64,000 nt of DNA from CAINVV01 sp031432175 (GCA_964358545.1 CAYHQN010000003.1:1-64000), one strand, 5' to 3'. Positions 26,983 to 37,119 are shown, counted from the stretch's first letter. Notes: generated by a model from the letters alone, not told the origin. Made by a program: numbers and translations.

Positions 26983-29193
26983 TTATTGGTAATTAATGCT
27001 TGAAGGTGGCGCATCGTTGCTGTTGCTGCCCCATTGTTTATTGGGCTGATTTCCCATTTCGAGTTCCAGTTTCCCGCCATTAACCAGATCGTTATGGGTA
27101 AACCAGGGTTTATTCAAAGGCTGGCCGTTCAGGAAAGCTTTCTGGATATACTTGTTTGATGAGGAACTGTTTTTAGCCACCACGGTGAACTCTTTTCCGT
27201 TTGGAAGCTTTATACTGATGTTTTCGAACACCGGGCTGCCAATGTTATACATCGGAATTCCGGGAGTTACCGGGAAAAATCCCATCATCGAGAACACCAC
27301 GAAAGCCGACATGCCGCCGCCATCTTCATCACCGGGAATCCCAAAAAGATTGTCGGGGTAAAAAGTATTTAAAAGCATTCGGATACGTTTCTGGGTTTTC
27401 CATGGAGCGCCTAAATAATTATAAATGTATGGGATATGAAAACTTGGCTCATTGCCCATCACAAACTGACCCACCAAACCCGAAGCATCAGGCTGGGTGT
27501 ACCAGAATTTCCATTTGGGCAAACCCAAATCTTCCCTGAAAAGTTGGTCGAGCTTTTCTTCGGCCTTTTGACGACCGCCCATCAGCTCAAACAATCCGTT
27601 CAAATCATGCTTGACATCCCAGTTGTAGGTGTATGCGTTGTTTTCGGTGAAGTATTCACGTCCGGCAAAACGTGGGTCGAAAGGTTCAATCCAGTTTCCA
27701 TCCTTATCTTTTGGCCACATAAAGCCTTTGTCGGCACGAAAAACATTTTTGTAAAAGGCCGAACGTTTGAGGAACAGGTTTTGGTCGTCCGTTTTCTTCA
27801 ATTCTGAAGAAAGACGCGAAATACACCAGTCAGAATAGCTGTTTGTAGTAGTTACCGAAACAGCCTGCCGTTTTTCCCAAACAGTATCCACAATCGAAAC
27901 GGTTTCTTTTTCACCTTTTCGCAAACCGGGCATATATCCGTGTTCGTTGTAAAAATCATCAATCGCGGTCCGCGGGCCTTTTCTCCAGGGAATGAGCGTT
28001 GATTCGAGGGAGTTTTTCCGAAGACCTTCATAAGCAGTTTTCAAATCAAAATCCCGCAGTCCTTTGAACCAGGCATCGGTCATCCAGGCGGCAGCATAAT
28101 TTCCGGTCATGGCTGGCCAGTCGCCAAAAATCAAAGCGAACGAGGGCATCGACCCGCCTTGTTCATACATTTTGATATAAGATCTGATTTTTTGAATTTC
28201 CTTTTCCGGATTCAGGATCATGTGAAGCGGTTCGAGCGCGATATGCATGTCCCAAATCCAGCTATCGACAAAAAAAGGTTCGTTTGACTCGTGAACCTTG
28301 TGGTCGAAAGCGCTGTAATATTTTCCGTATTCGTTAATATCAACCATTCGCTCGTAGCAACGGTACAACGAAGTGTAAAAAACTCTTTTTTGAGCGGTGG
28401 TCCCACCTTTCACATTGATTTGTGCCAGATCTTTTTCCCAAACTTTCCGGGCGTTATTTCTTACGGCTTCAAAATTCCAGTCAGGAATTTCGCGAAGCAG
28501 GTTTTGTTTGGCTTGTTCAATACTGATGTATGAAATGCCATAACGGAAGGAAACTTGTTTTGGTTGTTCGCCAACACCAAGTAATACCCATTTTTGATCT
28601 ATGGGGTTTTGATATTGAACTTCCTGAATATCGTTGTCTGTTTCAGCATAAAAATAGGCTTTCATGCCTGAAAATTCTTCTATTCCGGATATTATGCGCT
28701 TGTCCTGAATCTTGATTTCGCCAAGGCCACTAAACACGCCTATCCGGAGAAAGTGCTTTTTATTGCCAACAAAATGAATCCTGAAATAACCACTTCTCTT
28801 CTGTGGTGAGAATTCCAGTTGATTGCCTGAACCACCCAATAGGGTCGAATAATAATAAGGGGTGGTTATTTCATGGTCATATTCCAGACGCTTTGCCCAA
28901 ATGTCTTGTGTTATTGTTCCATCCAGGGGAAGAAAAGCAAATACGGAATATAACCTGTGTGATGCGTTAGTTAGCGGGAAGTTACTAATCTGGTCGTCTA
29001 GTTGGTCTTTACGGATTGGGAAAACCCTAACCATACAATTTGGCAAGTGTGTAGTGGGTCTTGTAGGTTCAAGAATAACCCCAACACCTCCAATTGTTGG
29101 ATCAACATAATCCAAAGGCGATTTTTGCGCAAACAAAAAGCAGGATTGACAAATCAATAATATAAAGATAGCTTTTCTATAATGGCATTTCAT
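26983..29193 (-). CDS. GH92 alpha-mannosidase (secreted)
   Basis: 736 residues with a signal peptide (MKCHYRKAIFILLICQSCFL). PLDYVDPTIGG opens the GH92 N-terminal beta-sandwich. The (alpha/alpha)6 domain includes the FVMGNEPSFHIPYIYN block, whose Glu is the expected general acid, and GDEDGGGMSAF, which corresponds to the GNDD/GQMSA block that carries the catalytic-base Asp and calcium ligands. One Asp of that block is Glu here; I recall this form in other Bacteroidota members but did not verify it. GH92 enzymes are calcium-dependent, inverting exo-alpha-mannosidases, most often alpha-1,2 specific. The gene follows a strong hairpin after the SusCD-DUF3823 genes and is the first enzyme gene of the run. 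Confidence 0.93.
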   Translation of the reverse strand: MKCHYRKAIFILLICQSCFLFAQKSPLDYVDPTIGGVGVILEPTRPTTHLPNCMVRVFPIRKDQLDDQISNFPLTNASHRLYSVFAFLPLDGTITQDIWAKRLEYDHEITTPYYYSTLLGGSGNQLEFSPQKRSGYFRIHFVGNKKHFLRIGVFSGLGEIKIQDKRIISGIEEFSGMKAYFYAETDNDIQEVQYQNPIDQKWVLLGVGEQPKQVSFRYGISYISIEQAKQNLLREIPDWNFEAVRNNARKVWEKDLAQINVKGGTTAQKRVFYTSLYRCYERMVDINEYGKYYSAFDHKVHESNEPFFVDSWIWDMHIALEPLHMILNPEKEIQKIRSYIKMYEQGGSMPSFALIFGDWPAMTGNYAAAWMTDAWFKGLRDFDLKTAYEGLRKNSLESTLIPWRKGPRTAIDDFYNEHGYMPGLRKGEKETVSIVDTVWEKRQAVSVTTTNSYSDWCISRLSSELKKTDDQNLFLKRSAFYKNVFRADKGFMWPKDKDGNWIEPFDPRFAGREYFTENNAYTYNWDVKHDLNGLFELMGGRQKAEEKLDQLFREDLGLPKWKFWYTQPDASGLVGQFVMGNEPSFHIPYIYNYLGAPWKTQKRIRMLLNTFYPDNLFGIPGDEDGGGMSAFVVFSMMGFFPVTPGIPMYNIGSPVFENISIKLPNGKEFTVVAKNSSSSNKYIQKAFLNGQPLNKPWFTHNDLVNGGKLELEMGNQPNKQWGSNSNDAPPSSINYQ

Positions 29194-29349
29194 TGTTCAG
29201 TGCTTTGATTATTGGGTAGTTTAAAAAGACGGGAATATTATAGGATCATAATTGTTATGCCTTTTCTTGAGCTGATTGTTTCAAAACTATTTATTTGTTA
29301 TAGTTCATTCAGCTTTAACAAATGTGAACTGGTTTTGTGAAGATAATTC

Positions 29350-29380
29350 AAAGGCGGGAAAATATTGCTTTCCCGCCTTT
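29350..29380 (-). terminator. 12-bp perfect hairpin after the SusCD-DUF3823 genes
   Basis: Arms AAAGGCGGGAAA (29350-29361) and TTTCCCGCCTTT (29369-29380) pair perfectly across a 7-base loop, 12 bases past the stop of the DUF3823 gene. On the minus strand the stem is followed by TTTGAATTATC, a weak U tail, so it may act as a partial terminator. Such placement would give high SusCD output and lower enzyme output from the same promoter. Confidence 0.7.
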
Positions 29381-29392
29381 ATCTAAATTTTA

Positions 29393-30577
29393 CTAATAAA
29401 ATCTTATATTATCTATTTTGAAGACAACAGAACCAGTCACCCCGGTATGATAAATTCTCATGAATGTGATTGCACTAAGATTGGCATCACTTCCGGCTTT
29501 TATTCCATCCTTAAGATTAAGTACCACATCATTCCATCCATTCCCCAAACCTAAAGAATTATCAAAGCTCCATGCTAATTCTTGCTGATCGGGTCCACCA
29601 GAACTAGTTATTTCAATCTGACCATTCGCCGCCATATTAAATTTTGATAGGTCTGAAATAAACAGAGAAAATGATAAATGTCCGTTCTCTTTGTTTATTT
29701 TAGTATCAAATGGAGTTTTTAATACTCTCTGATAAAAAACAACTCCGGTTCCTTCCGCTTTAATAGAATAATTTCCCCTTTGCGGATCACTTGCATCTAG
29801 GCTTAGTGGAAAGCTACTATCCACGCCAGCGAGAGATTCGCAGTCATCAAATAATACACCTTTGTCAGGCTCTGGTGCAACAACATTCGAGTTGTCAATG
29901 TCTAGGCGGATAGCAGTACTATAATTGTATTTTGCCTCTCCAACATCAGCAATCAATGCCCCTACTCTGAAATAATAACTTTCTTTCGAGGTTAGTTTTG
30001 AAGTAGACATTTCCAATCTAAAAACACGTTCTGAACCTACAGCTTCATTCACTGCTTGTTGAACTGCTACAGTCCGTATTCCGAATGATACATTAGGGTT
30101 TTTATCAGCCAGTAAAATAACCGTTTTTACTGCATTCCCGGAAACTCTTTCAAGTTTAAAAGTAGCTATCACTTTACCTTTCTTTCCATCAAATGTCATT
30201 TTAACATCATTGATCCGTATGAAGGGGCGTGTTAGAAACTTATATTCCGTATCACCACTTATAAGCATCGAATCAACTGGCGGAATCGATAAAAAGTTTC
30301 CACGAACAGCTGCAACCTTATAATATCCTGAAAACATCAAGTTATTTCGAAAAGTCCCATCACTCTTGAATCTTAATTGCTGAATATCAGGATTTTTATA
30401 TCCTTTTTCAGTATATTCAATCATAGATCCCTGTATGAGTTCTTGTTGGATCGGGGTGTTGGTATCAATATCAATGATACTTCCATAAAACGTAGCGTTA
30501 GGACTCTCATAATTATCAAGTTTACAGGAAACAACAAGTAAGGCAAGCATAATTATAAAAAAAGGAATTGTTTTCAT
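29393..30577 (-). CDS. DUF3823 lipoprotein (SusE/F-like surface glycan-binding protein)
   Basis: 394 residues with a lipoprotein signal (IIMLALLVVSCKLDNYESP, Cys at 18). The region at about 20-200 matches DUF3823, with the YESPNATFYGSIIDIDTNTPI start and two Ig-like modules. The C-terminal part (about 230-394) looks like a jelly-roll carbohydrate-binding module (YSIKAEGTG, GWNDVVLNLKDG). It lies directly after SusD with 27 bases between, the usual site of the third surface glycan-binding protein gene in a Bacteroidota PUL. It has no enzymatic motif. It would help capture the glycan at the cell surface. Confidence 0.82.
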   Translation of the reverse strand: MKTIPFFIIMLALLVVSCKLDNYESPNATFYGSIIDIDTNTPIQQELIQGSMIEYTEKGYKNPDIQQLRFKSDGTFRNNLMFSGYYKVAAVRGNFLSIPPVDSMLISGDTEYKFLTRPFIRINDVKMTFDGKKGKVIATFKLERVSGNAVKTVILLADKNPNVSFGIRTVAVQQAVNEAVGSERVFRLEMSTSKLTSKESYYFRVGALIADVGEAKYNYSTAIRLDIDNSNVVAPEPDKGVLFDDCESLAGVDSSFPLSLDASDPQRGNYSIKAEGTGVVFYQRVLKTPFDTKINKENGHLSFSLFISDLSKFNMAANGQIEITSSGGPDQQELAWSFDNSLGLGNGWNDVVLNLKDGIKAGSDANLSAITFMRIYHTGVTGSVVFKIDNIRFY

Positions 30578-30604
30578 ATATACAATTTTAAAATATTAAT
30601 AATA

Positions 30605-32494
30605 TTAATACTGTGGATTCTGGACTAATCCATTTGTAGCTATACCTGGTATCGTTTTATAATACCACGCATCAATAAAGGTCATTGGATCAGTATTAAA
30701 AACATTCTTTCTTACAAAAATATATTTCATACTTCTTAAGTCGAAGATTGGCACAAGTGAATGTCTGTAAGTATGATCAAATGCGGTATGATATTCTCTT
30801 CTTCTAATCAAATCCCAATATCTCAGATTCTCGAATGCCATCTCTACCCTTCTTTCGCGCAGTACGTTTTCCAGAGATAAGGGAATGCTGGTTTTATGGG
30901 CAGCCCTGCGACGAATATCATTGATACATTTCGCAGCTAAACTAACATTACCTGCTCCACTTTCCACCACGGCTTCGGCATAATTCAGGAGTATCTCGGA
31001 ATAACGAAAATCGATCCAATCGGTAGTTGAAAAATTCCAGCCAAGAATACCTACGTATTTTGAATTAAGGAACTTTTTAAAACCAAAACCGGATCTTGTC
31101 ATGTTTCCTCCATAAGTGCTAAATCCGGAAAAAAATTCTGGTCTCGAAGCTCCATAAGTATAATACGTTTTACCACCAACCGAAATTGATGCATCAGCTT
31201 CGATTACCAGAGTGCCATCAGGTTGAATATAACCACCCTGAATAATAATTTCTGTATTTTTCCAGATAGAACCCGGAAGGATTACGGTAGCTCTTAGACG
31301 GGCATCTTTATCTGCAAAAACATCAGTAGTCTGGTCAAATTTCAGATAAGTTCTTGTCGGGTTATAACCGTCGTAATTAAGATTACCGTCAGTAGTTGTA
31401 ACGATAGGGGCACTATGACCAGGATTCGAATAGTTTTCATATTGATCAACTAAATCCAGAACGGGATTAAAACGTCCCGGATGAGGCCATGCCCCTCTGG
31501 TCTGATTAGGATTTCCCCAATTGTCCTGATTGCTGCCCAACTCAGCACCTACAAGCGTATACCCTTTTAAAAAGATAACTTCGTTCATCGCACGATTAGG
31601 ATCTTCAAACATTTGTCTGTAATTCTCAGCAGCATCATCTGCATTTGCGGGTGAGGCTTTATAAAGAGAAAAAATATTTGAATTAATAATGGCTTCGGAT
31701 GCACTGATACATTTGGCATAATACCCGGCAGCATCAGATTTGGCCAATCCTACTAATTTTGCATCGACAGCCGCACCTGACAAAGGAGCCCGATCCCAGA
31801 ATTTAGCTACTGAAGCTGCATGAAGGGCAGCTCTTGATTTTAAAGCAAGGGCTGACCATTTTGTAGCCCTTCTTTTATTTCCATCTCCATCACCAAGGTA
31901 TATGGCGGCAGTATCACAGTATGCAAGTACAAAATCCCAAGTCTCCTTTTCGGTACTTCGAGGGACATTCAATGCTTCCTCCCCATCATTAGCATCGGCA
32001 ATTTTAGTGATAAGGGGTACACCACCATATCTCTTAGCCAATGCAAAGTAAGTATATGCACGGATAAAAGACGCTTCACCCAATAGGCCATCCTTCATTT
32101 TCTTGTCCACCTTTAATCCAGGAATAACTCCAAACAAAAGATTAACATCTCTGTTTAGCTTGTAACCTTCGTTCCACCAATTAAAGTCTCCTCCTCCTAA
32201 CCCTGTAATACCCTGATGCTCTGATCCAATTCCTTCATCAGTGATGACCCAAGGGAAAAAACCTGCATTATTAGGACCGCCATCATTATAACTTATTCCG
32301 TTCATGGGCGTCGAATTGAAATCTTCGATAGGCATTTGGCTGTATAAGTTTGCCATAAAAACTTTTATACCCTCAGGGCTGGCGAATAAGGCATCTGCAC
32401 TTACTTTATCAGTTGGTTTAAGATTCAAAAAGGAATCGTTGCAACCAATAATGCTTAAAGCTATTATCAATACTATATTTCTATATGATTTCAT
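30605..32494 (-). CDS. susD: SusD/RagB-family surface glycan-binding lipoprotein
   Basis: 629 residues from the ATG at 32494, which gives a lipoprotein signal (MKSYRNIVLIIALSIIGCND); the open frame runs 22 codons further upstream without a signal sequence. The TPR-rich SusD fold is shown by LNLKPTDKVSADALF near the start, FIRAYTYFALAKRYGGVPLI, and the C-terminal RRRVEMAFENLRYWDLIRRRE-type block. It forms the lid over the SusC pore and binds the oligosaccharide. The gene begins 11 bases after the SusC stop, so the two are coupled as in all SusCD pairs. Confidence 0.95.
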   Translation of the reverse strand: MKSYRNIVLIIALSIIGCNDSFLNLKPTDKVSADALFASPEGIKVFMANLYSQMPIEDFNSTPMNGISYNDGGPNNAGFFPWVITDEGIGSEHQGITGLGGGDFNWWNEGYKLNRDVNLLFGVIPGLKVDKKMKDGLLGEASFIRAYTYFALAKRYGGVPLITKIADANDGEEALNVPRSTEKETWDFVLAYCDTAAIYLGDGDGNKRRATKWSALALKSRAALHAASVAKFWDRAPLSGAAVDAKLVGLAKSDAAGYYAKCISASEAIINSNIFSLYKASPANADDAAENYRQMFEDPNRAMNEVIFLKGYTLVGAELGSNQDNWGNPNQTRGAWPHPGRFNPVLDLVDQYENYSNPGHSAPIVTTTDGNLNYDGYNPTRTYLKFDQTTDVFADKDARLRATVILPGSIWKNTEIIIQGGYIQPDGTLVIEADASISVGGKTYYTYGASRPEFFSGFSTYGGNMTRSGFGFKKFLNSKYVGILGWNFSTTDWIDFRYSEILLNYAEAVVESGAGNVSLAAKCINDIRRRAAHKTSIPLSLENVLRERRVEMAFENLRYWDLIRRREYHTAFDHTYRHSLVPIFDLRSMKYIFVRKNVFNTDPMTFIDAWYYKTIPGIATNGLVQNPQY

Positions 32495-32505
32495 ATCGTT
32501 TATTT

Positions 32506-35500
32506 TTAAAAATCCACACTTACACCTATGTTTACAGTCCTGCTTAAAGGATAATTCCAACCTGCTGCATAAGATCCGGAAACCGATTCAGGATCAAACG
32601 GCTTTACATATTGATCTGCCCATGTATAAACATTGCTCATGTTAGAAAATACCCTTATTTTATCAATCCCAATTTTATGCAGAACTGCTTGTTTGAATGA
32701 GTAACCCAATTCGATGTTCTTAAAACGGAGATAAGATGCAGATCTTCTCCAAACCCCGCTTTCTTCATATAACATACCTATATTATTTGGATTAGCACGG
32801 GATGCAGGCCACTCGCCAGGTATCCACTCACTGGCAGGATTATAGGGATCGGCCAAATGCCATCTGTCCATGAAATAGGCAGGTAGATTACCTTCTGCCC
32901 AGAACATTGTTGTATATGCATGTGTGCGCCTTACCGTGAAATTTGCTGCTCCCTGGAATAATACACTCAGATCAAAACCTTTCCATGTTGCATCCAACGA
33001 AAATCCAAAATTCGTTTTCGGGCTTTCATTATAAAAGTTAGGACTTATATCGTTACCATCTATTACACCATCGCCGTTTAAATCCTCATATTTGAAGTCA
33101 CCGGGAATTTCTCTTTGGTTACCCAAATTTCCATTCTGTATGGGAGCATTTAAGATTTCTTCATTCGTTTGAAATTGGTCTATTTTGTTATAGGTCCAAA
33201 CAATATCAGACCAACGGTTGGATGCCCCCCCTCTATACTTTGACCAGCTACTTGTAAAAGGGGCTGACTCAATATAAACATTCATCGTACGGGCAAAATT
33301 GATGTTGCCCTTTACGTTGTATGATAGTTCACCTATTGTATTCCTGTAAGCAAAGGAAAATTCCATACCCCTGACACGGTCGCTGTTAAGGTTCTCTTGT
33401 GGTAAAGTACCTCCAAATGTATTTGGAAGAGAAACATTTCGATAGGCAAGTAAACCTGTCCTATCTCTTTGATACAGGTCGGCTGTTAACGAAAGTTTGT
33501 TTTCGAAGAACCCCACATCAATACCAATGTCTTTGATATTGGATTCCATCCATGTCAGTTTTTCATTCACAATAGAAGGAGTGGCAGCGCCATTTGTAAG
33601 TATTCCGTTGACAAACTCAGCCCTTCCGCCGCCGGTGGTAGAAAAACCCTGAACAAACTGGAAAGGTGCGCCTGCATCCTGACCAATAGTACCATAAGAA
33701 CCCCTGATCTTCAGGTTGGATAACCACTGAACCTTTTCTTTCATGAAATTCTCTTCAGAAACTCTCCAACCCCCTGTAATAACAGGGAAAAGTCCCCATC
33801 TAACATCTGGATGATAACGGTATGAGCCATCATATCTTGCTGCAAATTCAATAAGATATTTACCCATATAATCATAATTTAAACGTCCAAGAAAGGACAT
33901 GCTCCTTACTTGCCATTCATTACCACTTGAGGAAGCATTCTTTTCTCCGGCCTGATCTATCTGATCATTGGTATAAAAATCATAATATTTAAGAATTGAG
34001 GCATATCTGCCAGCCTGGTCTTTTTGTTCATAAACCACAGTAGCACCCAAATTGTGTTTATCTGCAATAGTAGTTTTGTATATCGCATGAGCTTGAATGG
34101 TCAGATAATGAGAGTTATTGAAATGGTTAAATATTGACGCCGGCTTATTAAATGAAGTGGGTACATAACTGTCATCTTCAACTTTATAGTCGTACAAATC
34201 AAAATTTTTGCTTAAGTTTTTATACGTTTCAAATCTACTGTCATAAGCAGCAACGCCTTTAAGCTCAAGTCCATCAATGAAGGGTACTTTATAAGTTAAA
34301 TCAATTGATGTCTGTAATGTAGTATTCGCCCTCTCATTATATCCGGTTAAATCAATTTGGGAAATAGCTACCGGGTTCATCGATTGTCCATCTTGTACAC
34401 GGCGGAGATATTCAGGGTTATCATTCGCATAAGGTGTGTTGATCGGAAGAGCGGAGACAGTTCCTCTCCAAATACTGAAAATGCCCTGAACTGGTTCTGT
34501 TTTTTTATCTATAAATCCTGTAATATTGATATTTGCAGTGAGATTTTTAGTGAGTTTTGCTGTAAGATTCGATCTGAAGTTAAATTTATTATAGTTTAAA
34601 TCATTGCTTCGAAGAATACTTCCTTCATCAACAGCACCCGCATTTACATAATAGGCAACTTTATCATTACCTCCTTGTGCCGATAAATTATGTTCCCTGC
34701 GCACAGCATATTTTCTAAAAGTTTCATCTGCCCAATTTGTACTTTCATACCCGGGGCCTCCTTCTTTCCATTTTGCAAGCTCTTCCTTCGAGATAAAAGG
34801 CGCCAACCCCGCGTTAATATTCGCATCGTTACGCATTTCATAATACTGGGCTGCATTTGCCATTGCCGGTATATCTGTAGGAGTTGAAAAACCTGATGTA
34901 GTCGCAAGTGTGAACTTTGTTTTACCGCTTGATCCTTTTTTTGTGGTAACAATGATGACACCATTAGCAGCATTTAAACCATAAATGGCAGCCGATGCAT
35001 CCTTAAGTATAGAGATGCTTTCGATGTCTTCAGAGTTAAGCCTTTGAAAATCTGCAGATCCTCCTCTTGCAATACCATCTATAACGTATAATGGTTCACC
35101 AAAACCCCTAATATTTATAGAGTTAGCAAAATTCCCGGGTTCTCCATTATTTTGACGAATATTCAAACCTACAACTTTCCCTGAAAGTTTTTGGGCCAAG
35201 CTTGATGACGATGTCGTTTGGATATCCTTTGAGACGATATTGGATATAGCTCCCGTCAGGCTCTCCTTCTTTTGTGTCCCATAACCAATTGCAACAACCT
35301 CTTCAATCCCAACAGTTTCTTCAGCAAGAGTCACATTAATTGCAGTCTTATTTCCAACTGCAATATCCTGCGATTTCATCCCTACGAACGAAAACTGCAA
35401 AGTGGCATTGTCAGGAATATTGGACAGTAAATAATTCCCATTAGCACTGGTGATAGTGCCATTAGTTGTGCCTTTAACAACAACGGTAACACCGGGCAAT

Positions 35501-35937
35501 GCGCCACCTGAAGAATCTATAACCTTTCCGGATATTTTACGCTGAACCTCCTGAGGAAGTGGCATATTAATGGGTGAGATCACAATCTGCCTGTCGTAGA
35601 CGGCATATTTTACATCCTGATTGGCAAATAAGTGATCCAGTATGGTATTGATCTGTTCGTTATCAGCGTTGATATCAACTTTTCGTTCAACATCGACGAG
35701 TTCATTGTTGTACAGAAAATAGAATTCACTTGATCTCTCAATTTCCTTAAGTGTCTGTTTTAGTGATATTTGATTTAGATTTAGCGACACCCTCGCAGTC
35801 TGGGAATAGGTATCAGTTGCTAAAAGATTGAAAGTGGAAATCAGGATCAACAATAGAGTTATTTTCATAATAATTAATCCTTTCTTAATTACGGCATATA
35901 TATGACCGCCCGGAGAATATAATCCGAATTTTTTCAT
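32506..35937 (-). CDS. susC: SusC-family TonB-dependent glycan importer with STN domain
   Basis: 1143 residues. The long signal region (MKKFGLYSPGGHIYAVIKKG, then MKITLLLILISTFNLLATDTYSQ-like hydrophobic part) is typical of SusC proteins. An STN domain follows at about 48-125 (VSLNLNQISLKQTLKEIERS), which in such systems contacts the FecR anti-sigma factor. A carboxypeptidase-like regulatory domain (ISGKVIDSSGGALPGVTVVVKG), a plug domain (about 215-340) and a 22-strand barrel ending in aromatic VDF follow. It imports oligosaccharides across the outer membrane using TonB energy. The STN domain and the adjacent sigma/FecR pair point to induction by cell-surface signalling when the glycan is sensed. 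Confidence 0.96.
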   Translation of the reverse strand: MKKFGLYSPGGHIYAVIKKGLIIMKITLLLILISTFNLLATDTYSQTARVSLNLNQISLKQTLKEIERSSEFYFLYNNELVDVERKVDINADNEQINTILDHLFANQDVKYAVYDRQIVISPINMPLPQEVQRKISGKVIDSSGGALPGVTVVVKGTTNGTITSANGNYLLSNIPDNATLQFSFVGMKSQDIAVGNKTAINVTLAEETVGIEEVVAIGYGTQKKESLTGAISNIVSKDIQTTSSSSLAQKLSGKVVGLNIRQNNGEPGNFANSINIRGFGEPLYVIDGIARGGSADFQRLNSEDIESISILKDASAAIYGLNAANGVIIVTTKKGSSGKTKFTLATTSGFSTPTDIPAMANAAQYYEMRNDANINAGLAPFISKEELAKWKEGGPGYESTNWADETFRKYAVRREHNLSAQGGNDKVAYYVNAGAVDEGSILRSNDLNYNKFNFRSNLTAKLTKNLTANINITGFIDKKTEPVQGIFSIWRGTVSALPINTPYANDNPEYLRRVQDGQSMNPVAISQIDLTGYNERANTTLQTSIDLTYKVPFIDGLELKGVAAYDSRFETYKNLSKNFDLYDYKVEDDSYVPTSFNKPASIFNHFNNSHYLTIQAHAIYKTTIADKHNLGATVVYEQKDQAGRYASILKYYDFYTNDQIDQAGEKNASSSGNEWQVRSMSFLGRLNYDYMGKYLIEFAARYDGSYRYHPDVRWGLFPVITGGWRVSEENFMKEKVQWLSNLKIRGSYGTIGQDAGAPFQFVQGFSTTGGGRAEFVNGILTNGAATPSIVNEKLTWMESNIKDIGIDVGFFENKLSLTADLYQRDRTGLLAYRNVSLPNTFGGTLPQENLNSDRVRGMEFSFAYRNTIGELSYNVKGNINFARTMNVYIESAPFTSSWSKYRGGASNRWSDIVWTYNKIDQFQTNEEILNAPIQNGNLGNQREIPGDFKYEDLNGDGVIDGNDISPNFYNESPKTNFGFSLDATWKGFDLSVLFQGAANFTVRRTHAYTTMFWAEGNLPAYFMDRWHLADPYNPASEWIPGEWPASRANPNNIGMLYEESGVWRRSASYLRFKNIELGYSFKQAVLHKIGIDKIRVFSNMSNVYTWADQYVKPFDPESVSGSYAAGWNYPLSRTVNIGVSVDF

Positions 35938-35998
35938 ACTTTTGATTTGTTAAATGTTGGTAAATAATTTTTTCTCAAGATTGAAGACATTTAATCAT

Positions 35999-36043
35999 TA
36001 ACGGGGAGGTGCGTCAACACTTTCCCGTTATTTTTTCCCGTTT
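35999..36043. promoter_or_regulatory. inverted and direct CCCGTTA-type repeats upstream of susC
   Basis: TAACGGG (35999-36005) and CCCGTTA (36024-36030) form an inverted pair, and CCCGTTT (36037-36043) is a further direct copy 13 bases from the second. They lie in the 150-base space between the FecR and SusC genes, about 60-105 bases before the SusC ATG. The likely role is control of SusC by the ECF sigma factor or another regulator, or a weak stem after FecR. There is no U tail. Confidence 0.4.
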
Positions 36044-36087
36044 AATTTTCCATAGGCAGATAGAATAATGTTTATGTTTCGTTTGGT

Positions 36088-37119
36088 TCAGTTAAAAATA
36101 ATTTCCCGCGTTGAGTAGGAATTGTCCGCTAGTCTGTTGGCTTTTTTTATCTGATATTTGATTGGAGAAGATTTACTTAGCAGATCAAGCACCTGCTCGA
36201 TCGGTTCATCCGTAAAAGTTGCTGTAAACCGGTACCGCTTCAGTTCATTGTTACAGATTTTAACAGTTACATTGTACCAATTCCCCAATTTTTCGGCTAC
36301 ATCATCAATGGGATCATTGAAGAAAACCAATTTGCCATCTTTCCAGGCAATGAATTTATCCAGATCCTCTTCAACGGAAATATTGACCACTTTCCCGTCT
36401 GTTTTAAATATCGCCCGATCCGAAGGTTTTAATTCGGCTACTTGTTTTGAAATTCCGTCCGACTCCCTTTCCAAAACAATTTTACCATGTACAAGGGTTG
36501 TACTGATCTTATTGGTTCCCGGATAGGCCTGAAGATCGAATGCTGTTCCCAATACCTTTACATTGATTGCACTTGTCTTCACGATGAAGGGCTTGGCTGG
36601 ATTAGGGGTAACATCAAAAAAGGCCTCACCCACCAATTCTACCTTACGGGTTTTGCCCTCAAATTGAGTAGGAAAAATCAGCTTACTGCCTGAGTTAAGA
36701 TTAACCATTGTCCCGTCAGAAAGCTGAAATTTCGTCCGCATACCATAAATGGTGGAAATTTCCTGAACTATCACTGAATGTTCATTTCGACCGGAAATAT
36801 CAGTAGCTCTGTAGTAGTAAATGTATGCCGATGAAAACAATACGGCCAACAAAAGTACTGCTACAGCCCTTTGAAAGAATTGTAAATAATTGAATTTTTT
36901 AAAAAACAGCCTCAATTTTGTCTTGGTCAGGGCTTCTTCGACATCAATCGGTTTTAACGCAATTTTCTGCCCCGATTCCTCCCATAACAAGCGATAGTCT
37001 TCAAATATTTTTCGGTCGGTTGGATTGGACTCCAGGTGATTTTTTAATTCCAGGTTTTCAGCTTCAGTAAGATTACCGAAAAAATATCCCAACATTAAAA
37101 TATGAATTTTCTCCTGCAT
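36088..37119 (-). CDS. FecR-family anti-sigma factor
   Basis: 343 residues. The cytoplasmic N-terminal part (about 1-80, with LMLGYFFGNLTEAENLEL) binds the sigma factor. One membrane segment lies at about 82-101 (FFQRAVAVLLLAVLFSSAYI). The periplasmic FecR domain follows (GMRTKFQLSDGTMVNLNSGSK; GEAFFDVTPNP; FIVKTSAINVKVLGTAFDL), and a DUF4974-type C-terminal domain (RYRFTATFTDEPIEQVLDLL) contacts the STN domain of SusC. It holds the ECF sigma factor inactive until the transporter signals. It is transcribed away from the sigma gene and in the same direction as SusC. Confidence 0.94.
   Translation of the reverse strand: MQEKIHILMLGYFFGNLTEAENLELKNHLESNPTDRKIFEDYRLLWEESGQKIALKPIDVEEALTKTKLRLFFKKFNYLQFFQRAVAVLLLAVLFSSAYIYYYRATDISGRNEHSVIVQEISTIYGMRTKFQLSDGTMVNLNSGSKLIFPTQFEGKTRKVELVGEAFFDVTPNPAKPFIVKTSAINVKVLGTAFDLQAYPGTNKISTTLVHGKIVLERESDGISKQVAELKPSDRAIFKTDGKVVNISVEEDLDKFIAWKDGKLVFFNDPIDDVAEKLGNWYNVTVKICNNELKRYRFTATFTDEPIEQVLDLLSKSSPIKYQIKKANRLADNSYSTREIIFN

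Noticed and set aside
35999..36043. intrinsic terminator after the FecR gene
   Set aside because: The stem is only 7 bp with a 18-base loop and no U tail, so it was listed as a regulatory repeat instead.
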